From: CAVPXC01 sp963709505 | Lineage (GTDB): Bacteria; Chloroflexota; Anaerolineae; JAAEKA01 | Direction of reading: 5' to 3' | DNA: 64,000 nucleotides | NCBI GenBank assembly: GCA_963709505.1 | Contig: CAVPXC010000022.1 | Span: forward strand, 1 to 64,000 | Shown here: positions 9,373 to 19,092 of the stretch, piece by piece | Layout: each line of letters opens with the position of its first letter | How positions within the stretch are numbered: position 1 is the first letter of the stretch | Program-made: the position numbers and the translations under genes | Notes under the pieces: generated by a model | Seen by the model: only the letters and a program-made list of their open reading frames with translations | Database searches by the model: none | What the model was told of the DNA's origin: nothing

Positions 9373-11553
9373 CGGTGCGGTCCGTCGACACGTTCTGCCG
9401 TTACTGCCTGGCCACCTGCGGGGTGGAGGTAGACGTCGAGGACAACCAGGTGGTCAGGATCGCCGCCGACAAGCGAAACCCGCACAGCTGGACCGATTTC
9501 TGCGCGAAGGGCCGCACCGCTGGCGAGGTGGTGGCACATCCGCGCCGGATCCGGCAGCCGATGCGGCGGGTCGGCGACTCTTACGTGGCGGCGAGTTGGG
9601 ACGAGGCGATCGCCGACATCGCAGCCCGGATGAGCCGGATCATCGACGCGGGCGGTCCCGATGCGGTGGCCGCCTACACCGGTAACCCGGCGGGCTTCTC
9701 GTCCTCCAGCATCCTGTTCATGACCGGCTGGCTGGACGCCATCGGCAGCCAGAACCGTTACTTCGTCGGCTCGGTTGACCAGAACGCGATGCACGTGGTG
9801 GCCGAGACGATGTACGGCTCGCCGTTGTTCGTGCCGGTGTCCGACGTGGACAACTGCGCCTACTTCCTGCTGGTGGGTACGAATCCCGCAGTGAGCGCCT
9901 GGAATTGGGTCGAGACCGTGCCGGGCGGCTGGCGGCGCGCCCTGGACCGGCAGCGCGCCGGTGCCCACATCGTGGTGGTCGACCCGGTCCGCTCGGAGAG
10001 CGCCGAGCACGCCGACGTTCACCTGGCGGTGCGCCCGGGCCAGGACTGGGCGTTGCTGCTGGGCATGGTGAAGGTCATCCTCGACGAGGGTCTCGAGCAC
10101 GCCGGGGACTGCCGGGATCTGGCCACCGGCGTCCCGTCGCTGCGCGACCTGGTCGCCACCGCCGACCTCGACGACCTGGCGCAGCGATGCGACATTCCCC
10201 GGAACGTCATCGAATGCACCGCAAGGGATTTCGCCGCGGCACCGCGGGCGATGGCGGTCACCCGGACCGGGGTGTCGCTGCACCTGAGCGGAACGATCGG
10301 GGAATGGCTGGGCCATGTCCTCAACGTGATCACCGGCCGGATGGACCGTCCGGGCGGCCGGCGTTACGAACGCGGTTACGTCGACGCGTTGCGACTCGCC
10401 GCGCTGGCCAAGCCGTCGCCGCACCGCAGCAGACTGCAGGGCCGGGCCATGGTCGCCGGTCACCACGGCCTCGACGAACTACCGGACGAGATCACCACCC
10501 CGGGCCCCGGTCAGATCCGCGCCATGGTGATCAACGCCGGCAACCCGGTGGTCTCCGGCCCGACGGCGCCAACTGGATGCCGCCCTGGCCACCCTGGACC
10601 TGCTGGTCGTCGTCGACCTGGTGCAACGCGAAAGCCACCGCCACGCCCACTGGCTGCTGCCCGCCGTGCACTGGCTCGAACGTGACGACCTGCTCGCCCT
10701 GACCAGCGGCCTGCACGACGAGCAGTTCGTGCAGTACGGGCGCAGGGCCGTCGACCCGCCGACCGAAGCCCGCGAAGAGTGGCGCATCTTCCTGGACCTC
10801 ACTGTGGCAATGGGCAGGCCGTCCCTCGGAATACGGGGGATGAACCGCTTCGTCGCCGGGACCCGCGCCGCGGCGCGCATCGCCCGGCGCCCGCGAATGG
10901 CTTTCGGGCCGCACTGGATCGACCGGGCCCTGGTCACCGCCGGACGAGCCGTCACCTGGCGGCAGGTCATGTCACACCCGCACGGACTGGTATTCGGCCA
11001 CCGCGAGTTCGGCCGGCTTCGCTGCGCCCTGCGCACGCCCGACCGCAAGATTCACGCCGCCCCGGCCGAGTTCGTCGCGCGCACCAGGGAACTGCTTGCC
11101 GAACCGCTGCCCGTCCCGCCGCCGAACCGGCCCTTCCAGCTTGGCAATCGGCGTCACCGGCACTCGATGAACTCATGGCTCAACGACCTTCCCGGCCTGC
11201 ACCCGGCCGGCAAGGGCAGCGAGGCGCTCATTCACCCCACCGACGCGGAGGGCCTCGGCATCACCACGGGTGCGCGGGTGCGGGTGTTCTCCGACTGTGG
11301 CGCGATCGAACTGACGGCACGCGTCGACGACCGGCCCCGGCCCGGCGTCGTCGTCATCGACCACGGCTGGGGCTCAAGGGTTTTCGACCCGACCGGCACC
11401 ACGCCCCCGCAGGCGTTCGGGGTCAACCGCAACCTGCTGGTCAGCGGTGACCGGGTGGACCCGCTGTCGCAGACGCCCGCTCTGAGTTCGACGTACGTCG
11501 GCGTCGAGCCGGTGGCGGCCATGGGACCATCGTCGGCCACCCCAGGGCATTAA
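9369..11553 (+). pseudogene. Molybdopterin oxidoreductase (DMSO reductase family), one frameshift
   Basis: About 727 residues after repairing a single missing base near 10,560 (GGCCCGACGGCG should read GGCCCCGACGGCG). The N-terminus has a [4Fe-4S] site, CRYCLATCGVEV then DFCAKGR. A molybdopterin-guanine-dinucleotide binding body follows (TGNPAGF, GTNPAVSAWN, VVDPVRSESA, INAGNPVVSGP), and a C-terminal MoCo dinucleotide domain (LIHPTDAEGLGI). No Tat signal is present, so it should act in the cytoplasm as a formate-dehydrogenase- or nitrate-reductase-like enzyme. Its substrate is unknown. It starts at a GTG overlapping the previous stop (GTGA). Confidence 0.8.
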
Positions 11554-11620
11554 TGCCCTCGCGGGCTCGGGCCGGAGAGCGGAGCATCGCGATCACGCAC
11601 CACAGCGTGAAAGGCGGGAC

Positions 11621-13009
11621 ATGAACAAGTCGATCGCGCCCCTCGACCTCTCCTGGCTACTGTTCGAGACACCGGCGGGCACGATGCACGTCGGCGCGGT
11701 GATGCTGTTCAAGAAGCCTCGCGGCCGGGCGGGGGTGGTGCGCGAGATCGTGGCGGCATACCGGCAGTTCCGCCCGACCGCACCGTTCAACGTCGTGCCG
11801 GAGTTGGTGGGTCACGGCACCCCGCACTTCCACGAGGTCGACGAGTGGGATCCGTATTACCACGTCCAGCACTTGTCCCTGCCGCCCGGAAGTTCCTATC
11901 AGGATCTGCTGCGGTTGGTGGCCGACCTCCACGAACCGATGCTGGACCGCGACCGGTTGCTGTTCCGCTGCTGGATCATCGACGGAATCCCGGGCGGCCG
12001 CTTCGCGATTTACACCAAGACTCATCACAGTGTCGTCGACGGGGTCTCCGGTCTGCGGATGCTGTATCGGGGACTCTCCGAGGTGGACGAGCGCACGGTC
12101 CCTTTGCCGGCCTTCGCGCTACCCCCGGCCTCCACGGTGCCTACAACGGCACCCCCCGAGCCGACACCGCTGCTGCACAAGATCACCGACTTGATCCGCA
12201 ACGTGGTGTCCCAAGCCGGGGCAATGAACCAGATTTCGATGGGGATGCTTCGCAAGGCGCTCACGACAGCGATCGGAGTCGACCCGAAGGGCAGCCTCCC
12301 GTTTCTGGCGCATCATGCGCCAACCAACCGGCCGCTCAAACAAGGCCGCCGCTTCGCGACTCTGTCGCTGCCACTGGAGGAGATGCACGACATCGGACAC
12401 CGGTTCGGGGCCACGCTCAACGACGTCGCGACGACGATTGTCGACGCGGGGCTGCACGCCTATCTCGCCGAGGTCGGAGAGCCGTTCGCCCACCAGTTCA
12501 TCGCGATGATCCCAGTATCGCTTCGCAGTGACGACGACACGACGGTGGGAACCCGGGCCTCGGCGTTGTTCGTCCGCCTGGGCGAGCCGCAAGCCCCTGT
12601 GGCGCCACGCATCCGGCAGATCGTCGAGTCGGTCCAGGTGGCCAAGGGCGAACTGACCGGCTGGTCCTCGGATGCCGCGATGACCTACGGGGCCGGGCTG
12701 CTCGGCCTGGCTGTCCTGGGGGCCACCACCCACGTCGACCAGATCACACCGCCGGTGTGCAACCTGGTCATCTCCAATGTGCCCGGCGTCAAGGAGCCCA
12801 GGTTCCTCAACGGTGCCCGCCTGCTCGGCATCTACCCGGTCTCCGCGCTCGCCGCGTCCATCGGGCTCAATGTCACGCTCAGCTCCTACCACGACCACAT
12901 GGACTTCGGATTCGTCGCCAACGCATCGGCGATCGATGACGTGTCGTCTCTGGCCGACCACACATTGCTGGCCTACCGGGAACTCAGGGCCGCCGCGAAG
13001 GTGGCCTAG
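11621..13009 (+). CDS. Wax ester synthase / diacylglycerol acyltransferase
   Basis: A 462-residue WS/DGAT protein. The acyltransferase active-site motif HHSVVDG is near residue 135, within TKTHHSVVDGVSG; the C-terminal DUF1298 part contains VISNVPGVKEP. It joins an acyl-CoA to a fatty alcohol or diacylglycerol, making storage lipids, a trait expanded in mycobacteria. Its place at the end of the P450/SDR/kinase cluster suggests that oxidised lipids feed into it or that the cluster modifies a lipid. The gene is intact with GGCGGGAC upstream of the ATG. Confidence 0.9.
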   Translation: MNKSIAPLDLSWLLFETPAGTMHVGAVMLFKKPRGRAGVVREIVAAYRQFRPTAPFNVVPELVGHGTPHFHEVDEWDPYYHVQHLSLPPGSSYQDLLRLVADLHEPMLDRDRLLFRCWIIDGIPGGRFAIYTKTHHSVVDGVSGLRMLYRGLSEVDERTVPLPAFALPPASTVPTTAPPEPTPLLHKITDLIRNVVSQAGAMNQISMGMLRKALTTAIGVDPKGSLPFLAHHAPTNRPLKQGRRFATLSLPLEEMHDIGHRFGATLNDVATTIVDAGLHAYLAEVGEPFAHQFIAMIPVSLRSDDDTTVGTRASALFVRLGEPQAPVAPRIRQIVESVQVAKGELTGWSSDAAMTYGAGLLGLAVLGATTHVDQITPPVCNLVISNVPGVKEPRFLNGARLLGIYPVSALAASIGLNVTLSSYHDHMDFGFVANASAIDDVSSLADHTLLAYRELRAAAKVA

Positions 13010-13034
13010 TCGAGGACCGGTTGACATCAAGTCG

Positions 13035-13063
13035 TTGACAACCTTGACGTACTATGGTTGTCA
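13035..13063 (+). promoter_or_regulatory. Palindromic operator candidate of the RES module
   Basis: TGACAACC (13036-13043) and its complement GGTTGTCA (13056-13063) are separated by 12 bases, 35 bp upstream of the antitoxin ATG. TACTAT between the arms could be a -10 element. Toxin-antitoxin operons are usually autorepressed through such a palindrome. Confidence 0.5.
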
Positions 13064-13097
13064 GTGTTGACGACGATACACCCACCGGAGGTGATCC

Positions 13098-13625
13098 ATG
13101 ACGGATCTGGCCACGTTCGAGCGGGAGATCATGCGATCGGTCGGCCGAAAGGTGCACGATCGGCTCCGCAAGGCCGCCGAGGCGCAGGTCAGCGCGGAGG
13201 TGTTCGGCGACCCGGAAGCCATCGCCGACGCAATGGTGGCCGCACTGCCCTTGGGTCATCATTTCGACGAGATCTCCGGCCCCTTCTACGACACCGCGGG
13301 TCTTGCCCGCTGGCTGGGCATTTCGCGGCAGGCCGTGCACCAGAAAAGCACCCGCCTGGCCCTACTGGCCTGTCCGTTAGCCGATGGCGGAGTGGTGTAC
13401 CCGGTCTGGCAGTTTCTCGACAACGGCGCCACCATCCCGGCGTTGGGCGCGGTCCTTGCCACGTTGGCCGAGGGCAGCGACGACACCTGGATGATGGCGC
13501 TGTGGATGCGAGCCGCCAGTGACCAGCTCGACGGCGCCTGCCCCAGCGACTGGCTGCGCAAAGGCGGTGACGCGCAGCAGGTAATCACTTTGGCACGTGA
13601 GGTGGCGACGGGCTGGCGCGCATGA
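13098..13625 (+). CDS. Putative antitoxin of an RES toxin module
   Basis: A 175-residue protein with a perfect Shine-Dalgarno (GGAGGTGATCC). Residues 66-95 contain a helix-turn-helix-like stretch (LARWLGISRQAVHQKSTR), followed by VYPVWQFLDNG and a conserved C-terminus. The stop overlaps the ATG of the RES-domain gene (ATGA), the order antitoxin then toxin. In the known MbcT/MbcA and Xre-RES systems the upstream partner binds and blocks the toxin's active site. It does not match the short MbcA type, so the assignment rests on position plus the HTH. Confidence 0.65.
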   Translation: MTDLATFEREIMRSVGRKVHDRLRKAAEAQVSAEVFGDPEAIADAMVAALPLGHHFDEISGPFYDTAGLARWLGISRQAVHQKSTRLALLACPLADGGVVYPVWQFLDNGATIPALGAVLATLAEGSDDTWMMALWMRAASDQLDGACPSDWLRKGGDAQQVITLAREVATGWRA

Positions 13626-14278
13626 GCGGTACGCGACAACCGCTTGCCCTGCGCCCACCGCCGTCGCCGCCGTCGCGCTTTCCCCGCTCCCGTCTCCACA
13701 GCGCCGCGCGGCTCTACCGAGCACACACCGTCGGCACGTCACCGTGGTGGTTCTCCTCGGACCTGTCCGGACGGTTCGACCTCCTGCTGCCCGACGGAAC
13801 CTGTTATCTGGCAACAGATGTCCCAACGGCACTGCGAGAGCGATTCGGCCACGACCTGGTGCGTCAGGGGGTAGTCACCTTCGAGGCCGCCGCGCGCACC
13901 GAAGTGTCTGAACTGCGGGTGTCCGCCCCGCGCTGGCTGGCCAACACCTGTTCGCGTGATGCCGCCGCGTACGGGATGACTCGGGAGATAGGCACATGTC
14001 TGGACTACGACATCCCTCAGGCGTGGGCCGCAGCGTTCTTCGCCACCGGCAGGTACGCCGGAATCCGTTACCAAACCCGGTTCACTACCGGGCCCGCGCC
14101 CAACGCGGTTGCCCTCTTTGACGAAGCGGGACAACGCAACTGGCCTGTCGAACCCCACGCGCTGAACGGGGGTCAGGCGTGCGAACAAGCCGCAATCACA
14201 GTAGTCCGTCGGCCTACGCGGCGGCAGGTACGCATTGTGCAACCTGAGGAAGCCGCTCATGAGAACCTCGAGCCATGA
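13622..14278 (+). CDS. RES-domain toxin (NAD-degrading type)
   Basis: A 218-residue protein. The RES fold signature appears as LYRAHT, then WWFSSDLSGRFDL, GTCYLATD, and later DYDIPQAWAAAFFATG; Arg, Glu and Ser residues of these segments form the active site in the family. Characterised members (MbcT of Mycobacterium tuberculosis, Res of Pseudomonas) destroy NAD+ and stop growth. It overlaps the upstream antitoxin-like gene by ATGA and the downstream nuclease-like gene by ATGA, so all three are probably co-transcribed. Confidence 0.75.
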   Translation: MSGTRQPLALRPPPSPPSRFPRSRLHSAARLYRAHTVGTSPWWFSSDLSGRFDLLLPDGTCYLATDVPTALRERFGHDLVRQGVVTFEAAARTEVSELRVSAPRWLANTCSRDAAAYGMTREIGTCLDYDIPQAWAAAFFATGRYAGIRYQTRFTTGPAPNAVALFDEAGQRNWPVEPHALNGGQACEQAAITVVRRPTRRQVRIVQPEEAAHENLEP

Positions 14279-15013
14279 GTGACGACGCGATCCCCGTGCG
14301 CCTTGTGGAGTGGAACGTGGCCATGTCCCTGCACAACAAAGGCACACCTGCTGGCGGATTTGGACCCGACCGTCGGATACTCCCGAGTCCGCCCACCCCG
14401 ACAAGACTCGCCAGGCGTTGGAGGCGATTGGCGCGACGTCTGTGCAATGGGTCGGCTCCAACACCAGCAAGGGTCTCTCCGCCGTCGCATTCGGAGCCTG
14501 GGATCTTCGAATCGACGACAGCTATGACCCCGGATATCAGTGGGTCATGCCGTTACATCTAAGCGGACCAAGGCATCTCAGGATGCTGGCCGTCTGGGAC
14601 TTCAACCACCGTGGCGCGGGTCATGAGGCAGCTCAAGACTCGGTGCGTGTCGGGCGTCCATGGATCACTACGCGGAGTTCTTGTCGGGAGACGCGGACCT
14701 GGTTGTGATCAGCGGTGACTTCAACAACTCGGTGACTTGGGACACTCCCACCAAGCCAACGAAGTTCGGTGACTTCATGGACCAGATGGAGGCCCGTGGA
14801 TTCGTCAGCGCGTACCACTTCAATCGCCGATGCGGTCGCGGGGCGGAGCCTGATCCGACGTTGTGGTGGACCCGCAACCCGCTCAAGCCGTACCACATTG
14901 ACTACACATTCGTGTCGCGGCCCGGGGCAATCAGTGCCGTCACCGTTGGCACACATGCGGGTTGGGGAGCGTACAGCGATCACAGCCCGATGACCATTGA
15001 CTTGCAGTTGTAG
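14275..15013 (+). pseudogene. Endonuclease/exonuclease/phosphatase family protein, multiply frameshifted
   Basis: Pieces in three frames add up to an EEP-fold enzyme of about 245 residues. They are VRLVEWNVAMSLHNK at the start, ALEAIGATSVQWVGSNTSKG in the middle, then GDADLVVISGDFNNSV and finally HIDYTFVSRP and WGAYSDHSPM. The metal-binding and catalytic residues of the fold (Asn-Glu start, SGDFN, SDHSP) are visible, so at least two to three indels break an otherwise good gene. The start ATG overlaps the RES stop. Substrate unknown. Confidence 0.65.
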
Positions 15014-15143
15014 CCCGAATGCTAAGTGTCTACTGCGACGGTCCCCGGGACCCTCTATCGACTGTGAGGCGTATCGCATCATCGCGCCGGGACTGGCGAA
15101 ATGCTCAGGGCCACTTGTCGTACCGGTCTGCCATGATGCTTAC

Positions 15144-16407
15144 ATGTCCCTCGCCGAGTCGTACGCATCGGAGGTGAACCGTGCAGACGAACGCCTCGAG
15201 GTGTTGTTCGGGGAGTTGTCGGAGTTGGCGGGGCAGCGCAACGCCATTGACGGGCGGATCGTGGAGATCGTCGCCGAGGTGGACCGGGCGGGGTTGTGGG
15301 GGGCGACGGGGGCCGCGCGGTGGCGGGGTGGCGGCCTGGAAGCTGGGGACCTCGTCGGTCAACGCCAAGACGATCGCCACCGTCGCGCGTGAGTCGGCGG
15401 CGTTTCCCCGGCTGTGTGCAGGGGTTGCGGGAGGGCCGGGTTGTCGCTGGATCAGGTGGGGGTGATCGCAGCGCGGGCCGGTGAGGGGTCTGATGAGCAT
15501 TACGCGCAGCTGGCCCAGTGCGCCTCGGTGAGTCAGTTGCGCACGGCGATCAAACTCGAACATGCGCCCCGAGCCGGATCCCCTGGGCCCTCCCGCGCAG
15601 GCCCTTCATCTACCAGGGGCTGGCGATGAGCAATTCAGCTGGTGGCGGATCAAACTGGGCCACCACGACGCGGCGACGTTCGAGGCGGCGCTGGCCTCGC
15701 ATCGCGACGCGCTGATCACCGAATGGAAGTCCGACCGCACGAGGGCGGCGGTGAGGGTGGGGTGTGTCGGCGGGTGCGCCGCCGCTGCCCGGCGACCTGG
15801 AGGCGTTCCTGCGGCTGGTCGGGGCGGGCTGGGATGCCGAGGCCCGCCGCCCGCCCGCACGCCCAGCACGCCACGGTGGTGGTGCACGTCGATGTGGAGG
15901 CGCGGGCGGCGGGGTTGCATCTGGGTCCGCTGCTCACCGACGCCGACCGGCAGTACCTGACCTGTGACGCGACGTGCTAGGCGTGGTTCCAGCGCCGCGG
16001 GGAGGTGATCGGGGCGGGCCGGGCGACCCGGGTGATCAGCCGGCGGCTGCGCCGCGCGCGGAGCACCGTGACCGCACGTGTGTGGTGCCCGGCTGCGGGG
16101 CCACCCGCGGCCTGCACGCCCACCACCTGCGCCATTGGGAGGACGGCGGGCCCACCGACTAAACAACCTAGCGCTGACCTGCCCATATCACCACCGATTG
16201 CATCATCAGGGCGGGATCACCCTGATCGGACCCGCCCACGAGCTGACCGTCACCGACAGCAGCGGCCAGCAGCTTCACCCCGGATCGATCGCCCGGGCAC
16301 CCACCGACGACCCGCCCGGAATCCCGCCCTACCCCGGACCGACCGGCGAACGCGCCCAATGGTGGTGGTACCAACCCTTCCAACCCCAACCACCACCAAC
16401 CGAATAG
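15144..16407 (+). pseudogene. 13E12/DUF222 family HNH endonuclease, multiply frameshifted
   Basis: The start is MSLAESYASEVNRADERLEV. Pieces in all three frames follow: KLGTSSVNAKTIATVARESA, LSLDQVGVIAARAGEG, WWRIKLGHHDAATFEAAL. The C-terminal HNH domain is TCVVPGCGATRGLHAHHLRH then NNLALTCPYHHRLHH. Such repetitive DUF222-HNH genes are abundant in mycobacteria and are thought to be mobile. At least four shifts are needed to read it through; some are in G or C runs. It may be a genuine pseudogene or a poorly sequenced repeat. Confidence 0.7.
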
Positions 16408-16414
16408 TCCGTCG

Positions 16415-17125
16415 CTACGCCGAGGCAAGGAACGCCAGCAGCACGTCGCGGACCACCTCGGGCTGCTTGATCTGCGGGCAGTGCCCGGCCCGCGCGATGA
16501 CGGCCGACTGGCCGCCGCGGATCTGCCCGGCGATCTCGGCCGCCCACCCGGCCGGCAAAGCTTTTCCGCGGCGCCCTCCACCACCAGGACCGGCACCGTG
16601 ATGCGCTGGTAGGCCCGCTCGCTGGACGGGGTCGCCGGCGGCTCCAGACCGGGGCGGCGAAACCGGGCCGCGGCCAACGACTCCCACGCACCCGGCACGA
16701 TGCTCGACTCGTAGCGGCGGCGCACGTAGGTCTCGTCGGCCGGATAGGACGGGTCGGCGAACAGTGCCGCCACGATCTCGCGCATGGCCGGCAACGTGGC
16801 GTCGTAGTCGTATAGCGCGGCGGTGTGCCGGTTCTTCTGGATGTCCCCGCCGCCGCATATCGCGACCGCGCTGCGAACGGGCAGCACGGGCCGCCCGCGG
16901 TCATGTCGGTGAGCAGGTTCACCGCACCCATCGAGTTGCCCATGAAATGGGCCCGGGCGACACCGAGCATCTCGCAAAACCGCGCGATGTGCCGAATCCG
17001 CAGCCCGCGGCCGTCGATGAAGTCCACGACCTTCGCCGATTCACCGAAACCCACCATGTCCGGTGCCAGCACCCGGCAATGCGGCGCCAGCGCGGGAACG
17101 ATCCGCTTGGGGCGCAGCACGTTTA
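16415..17125 (-). pseudogene. Alpha/beta hydrolase copy 1, truncated and frameshifted
   Basis: This is a near copy of the gene at 19093-19918. It keeps the core VLAPDMVGFGESAKVVDFID, the nucleophile elbow ARAHFMGNSMGAVN and the C-terminal AFLASA stop. Frames shift at least twice (near 16,580 and 16,900). The N-terminal 60 residues or so, with the oxyanion HGG, are missing: similarity to copy 2 stops near 17,120. The family resembles meta-cleavage product hydrolases of aromatic or steroid ring degradation. Confidence 0.65.
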
Positions 17126-17728
17126 GTCGCGTTGCGTCCGCACACCTGGCGGAAGCGGTCCGTCTGGGTCTGCGTAGCGTCGAGGTTCCACGACAGGTGG
17201 GGGCGTGTGGTCGATCCACGCCGGGTCCGGTGGTGGGGAGGTGTAGCGAGTCCCCGGGAAGCCCGGAAAGATGGGCCGGGGAGGTCTGTGAGCGGGTACC
17301 CGCGCCACCAGATCAGTCGTCCGCTTCGCCGGGCTCTTGGGATTCTGCACCTGGCCAGTTCTCTTTCGAGATCCAGCAAGAAGAGTACAGGGCCGGATCG
17401 TCCGCTTGATTCCAAGGACCGGGGTCTATGAGTGACCTGCGGGTGTCACGAGCCAGGCCCCAGGTGCGATCCGACGGCGGTGTGCGTAGACCAAGCGTAT
17501 TGAAGCGCCATCGGTCCAGGCGTGAGATACCAGAAACGTGAGCCGCCCGAGACGGGGGCAGATGGCAGCGTTGGCGTTGCGTACCTCGATGCGATGCAGC
17601 GCCGATGCAGAATCTCGACCGCAAACTTACACTCCGCGTCGGTTGGGGTATCGTCCGGCGAGGGCTCAGTTAATAGGTGCATAGTTGTTCACCCATGGCG
17701 TTAGCGTCCAATTCTTGCTGCACCTTCA
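17126..17728. other. Uncertain stretch downstream of the ESX-type effector
   Basis: No recognised gene. On the minus strand 17446-17682 is an open frame ending GPMALQYAWSTHTAVGSHLG and starting near the end of the effector gene. Its position would suit an immunity protein, but I recognise no family and it may be noise. The part 17126-17400 is proline-rich in one minus frame (RPPRPIFPGFPGT) and has no support as coding. Confidence 0.3.
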
Positions 17729-18690
17729 ACTATTCTCGCTGCCCCCAGGGAGGGGATACATCGTGATCACTCCTTTCTGCCCGCCGCCGGGCACGTCGTA
17801 GCTGCGGTTGGTGTTGCTGACGACCCTCATCGCCAGACTCTCACCGGTGTCGGTGCAACTGGAAACCAAGGAAACCCGACGTGCAGTGAGCCTTATTGAT
17901 AGGCACCTCATACACCAACGAGCCACCCTGGTTGTCGATCGGGCGAGTATGTGAGATCAGATCCTTGAACACGCTCGAGTTGATCAGTCCGTGTTTCCAG
18001 TAGATCTTGTCGCCACCCAATCCTTCTTTGTGGCCGCGTTGTAGTACCCGCGCCTCAACACCACGTGGTTGCCGTCGAGGTCGAGTAGCCTCGGCGATGA
18101 CGTCGTTGGCCGGGTATGAAGGATCGGGTGGCGGCGCGAGCGGGACATCCAATGCTTGGATGGTTTCGCGTGGCTCAGAGAATCCACGCCCGTTGAGTTC
18201 CGCTGTCGAGGCAGCGATTTTGGCGGCGATGGCTTTGTCTGCGGCGCTCAGCGCGGCCGCCTGGGGGGTGATCATCGCGGCATCGCCCAGCGCCGCGACA
18301 CGAAGATGGCTGCTTCTCCTCGTGTCGGTGACCGACAGTCCTCCCCCACGGTGAAGCCCGCGTGGTCAGCCTCACTGATGGCCTCGATGGCCTGCCGTTT
18401 GAGGCTAGTCGAGCTGATCCGTCACCCGTCGGGCGATAGTCGCGGCTTCACTCAACATGTCGGCGAGGCCCCGTACCTTCACCAGATCGCCAAAGGTATG
18501 TTCTCGCGCTGCGTCGGCGGCCGCACCCTGCCATGCGGTGCCGCCCGGTGCCAGCATGCCTTGGTGCACGCCGTCGAAAGCGGACTCCCAGTGCTCAGCG
18601 GTATCGGTCCAGTCGGTAGCGGCGCGGACGAGGTGTTCCGCGTCCCAGCCTAGGATTTGCGACAGGCCCTGAAGCGCGGCGCCGGTGACG
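17729..18690 (-). pseudogene. ESX-type secreted effector candidate, frameshifted
   Basis: Starting near 18,690 the minus strand reads LQGLSQILGWDAEHLVRAAT, then WESAFDGV and WQGAAADAAREH, then a helical linker (VGEDLSVTDTRR). This is the N-terminal WXG-like module of many mycobacterial ESX substrates with variable C-terminal domains. After the linker comes PLAPPPDPSYPAND, a proline hinge. The C-terminal domain is small: DLDGNHVVLRRGYY, DKIYWKHGLINSSVFKDLIS. Shifts near 18,410, 18,060 and 17,870 break it; the last frame may end at 17,729 after KGVITMYPLPGG. I do not recognise the C-terminal domain. It lies directly after the EspC-like gene. Confidence 0.6.
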
Positions 18691-18697
18691 TCGGGAC

Positions 18698-18994
18698 TTA
18701 TCCCCGCATCGGTCCGCCACTCAGCTTGGATAGCTGCTGTGCGGAGGTCTCGTCAGAGCGTTCGTACTGGCTCGCTGCTGCGGTGAGCTCGCTCCTTCCG
18801 CGTGGACGCTGGCCGCTAAAACCGCCGCGGTTGCGCAGACAGCGGCGTAAGTCCCTCTCTACTGCGACCGCTGTCGCCTGCATCAAGGAGCAACGGGCGG
18901 AGCAGGGACCTCTCTGGCTAACCCGGGCTGCAATCGCGGTGCACTGCCCAGAATGCATATCCAGACTGTCACTGCAAACCTTTAGCGTACCCAC
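18698..18994 (-). CDS. EspC-like ESX secretion-associated protein (DUF2580 type)
   Basis: A 98-residue open frame beginning MGTLKVCSDSLDMHSGQC and ending with the helical SELTAAASQYERSDETSAQQ. This matches the two-helix layout of the small DUF2580/EspC family that accompanies ESX substrates in mycobacteria. The middle (about residues 35-70) is arginine-rich and unlike the family, so a pair of compensating indels is likely. It precedes the effector candidate by a few bases and probably acts as its secretion partner. Confidence 0.55.
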   Translation of the reverse strand: MGTLKVCSDSLDMHSGQCTAIAARVSQRGPCSARCSLMQATAVAVERDLRRCLRNRGGFSGQRPRGRSELTAAASQYERSDETSAQQLSKLSGGPMRG

Positions 18995-19092
18995 CCGGCC
19001 AGTTTAGGGTTCATATCCCGCACGTCCAGTCACCTCGAATCCGACCACTGAAACCACACCGCACCACCCCGGCAGAACAGTGGTGTTCGTCG

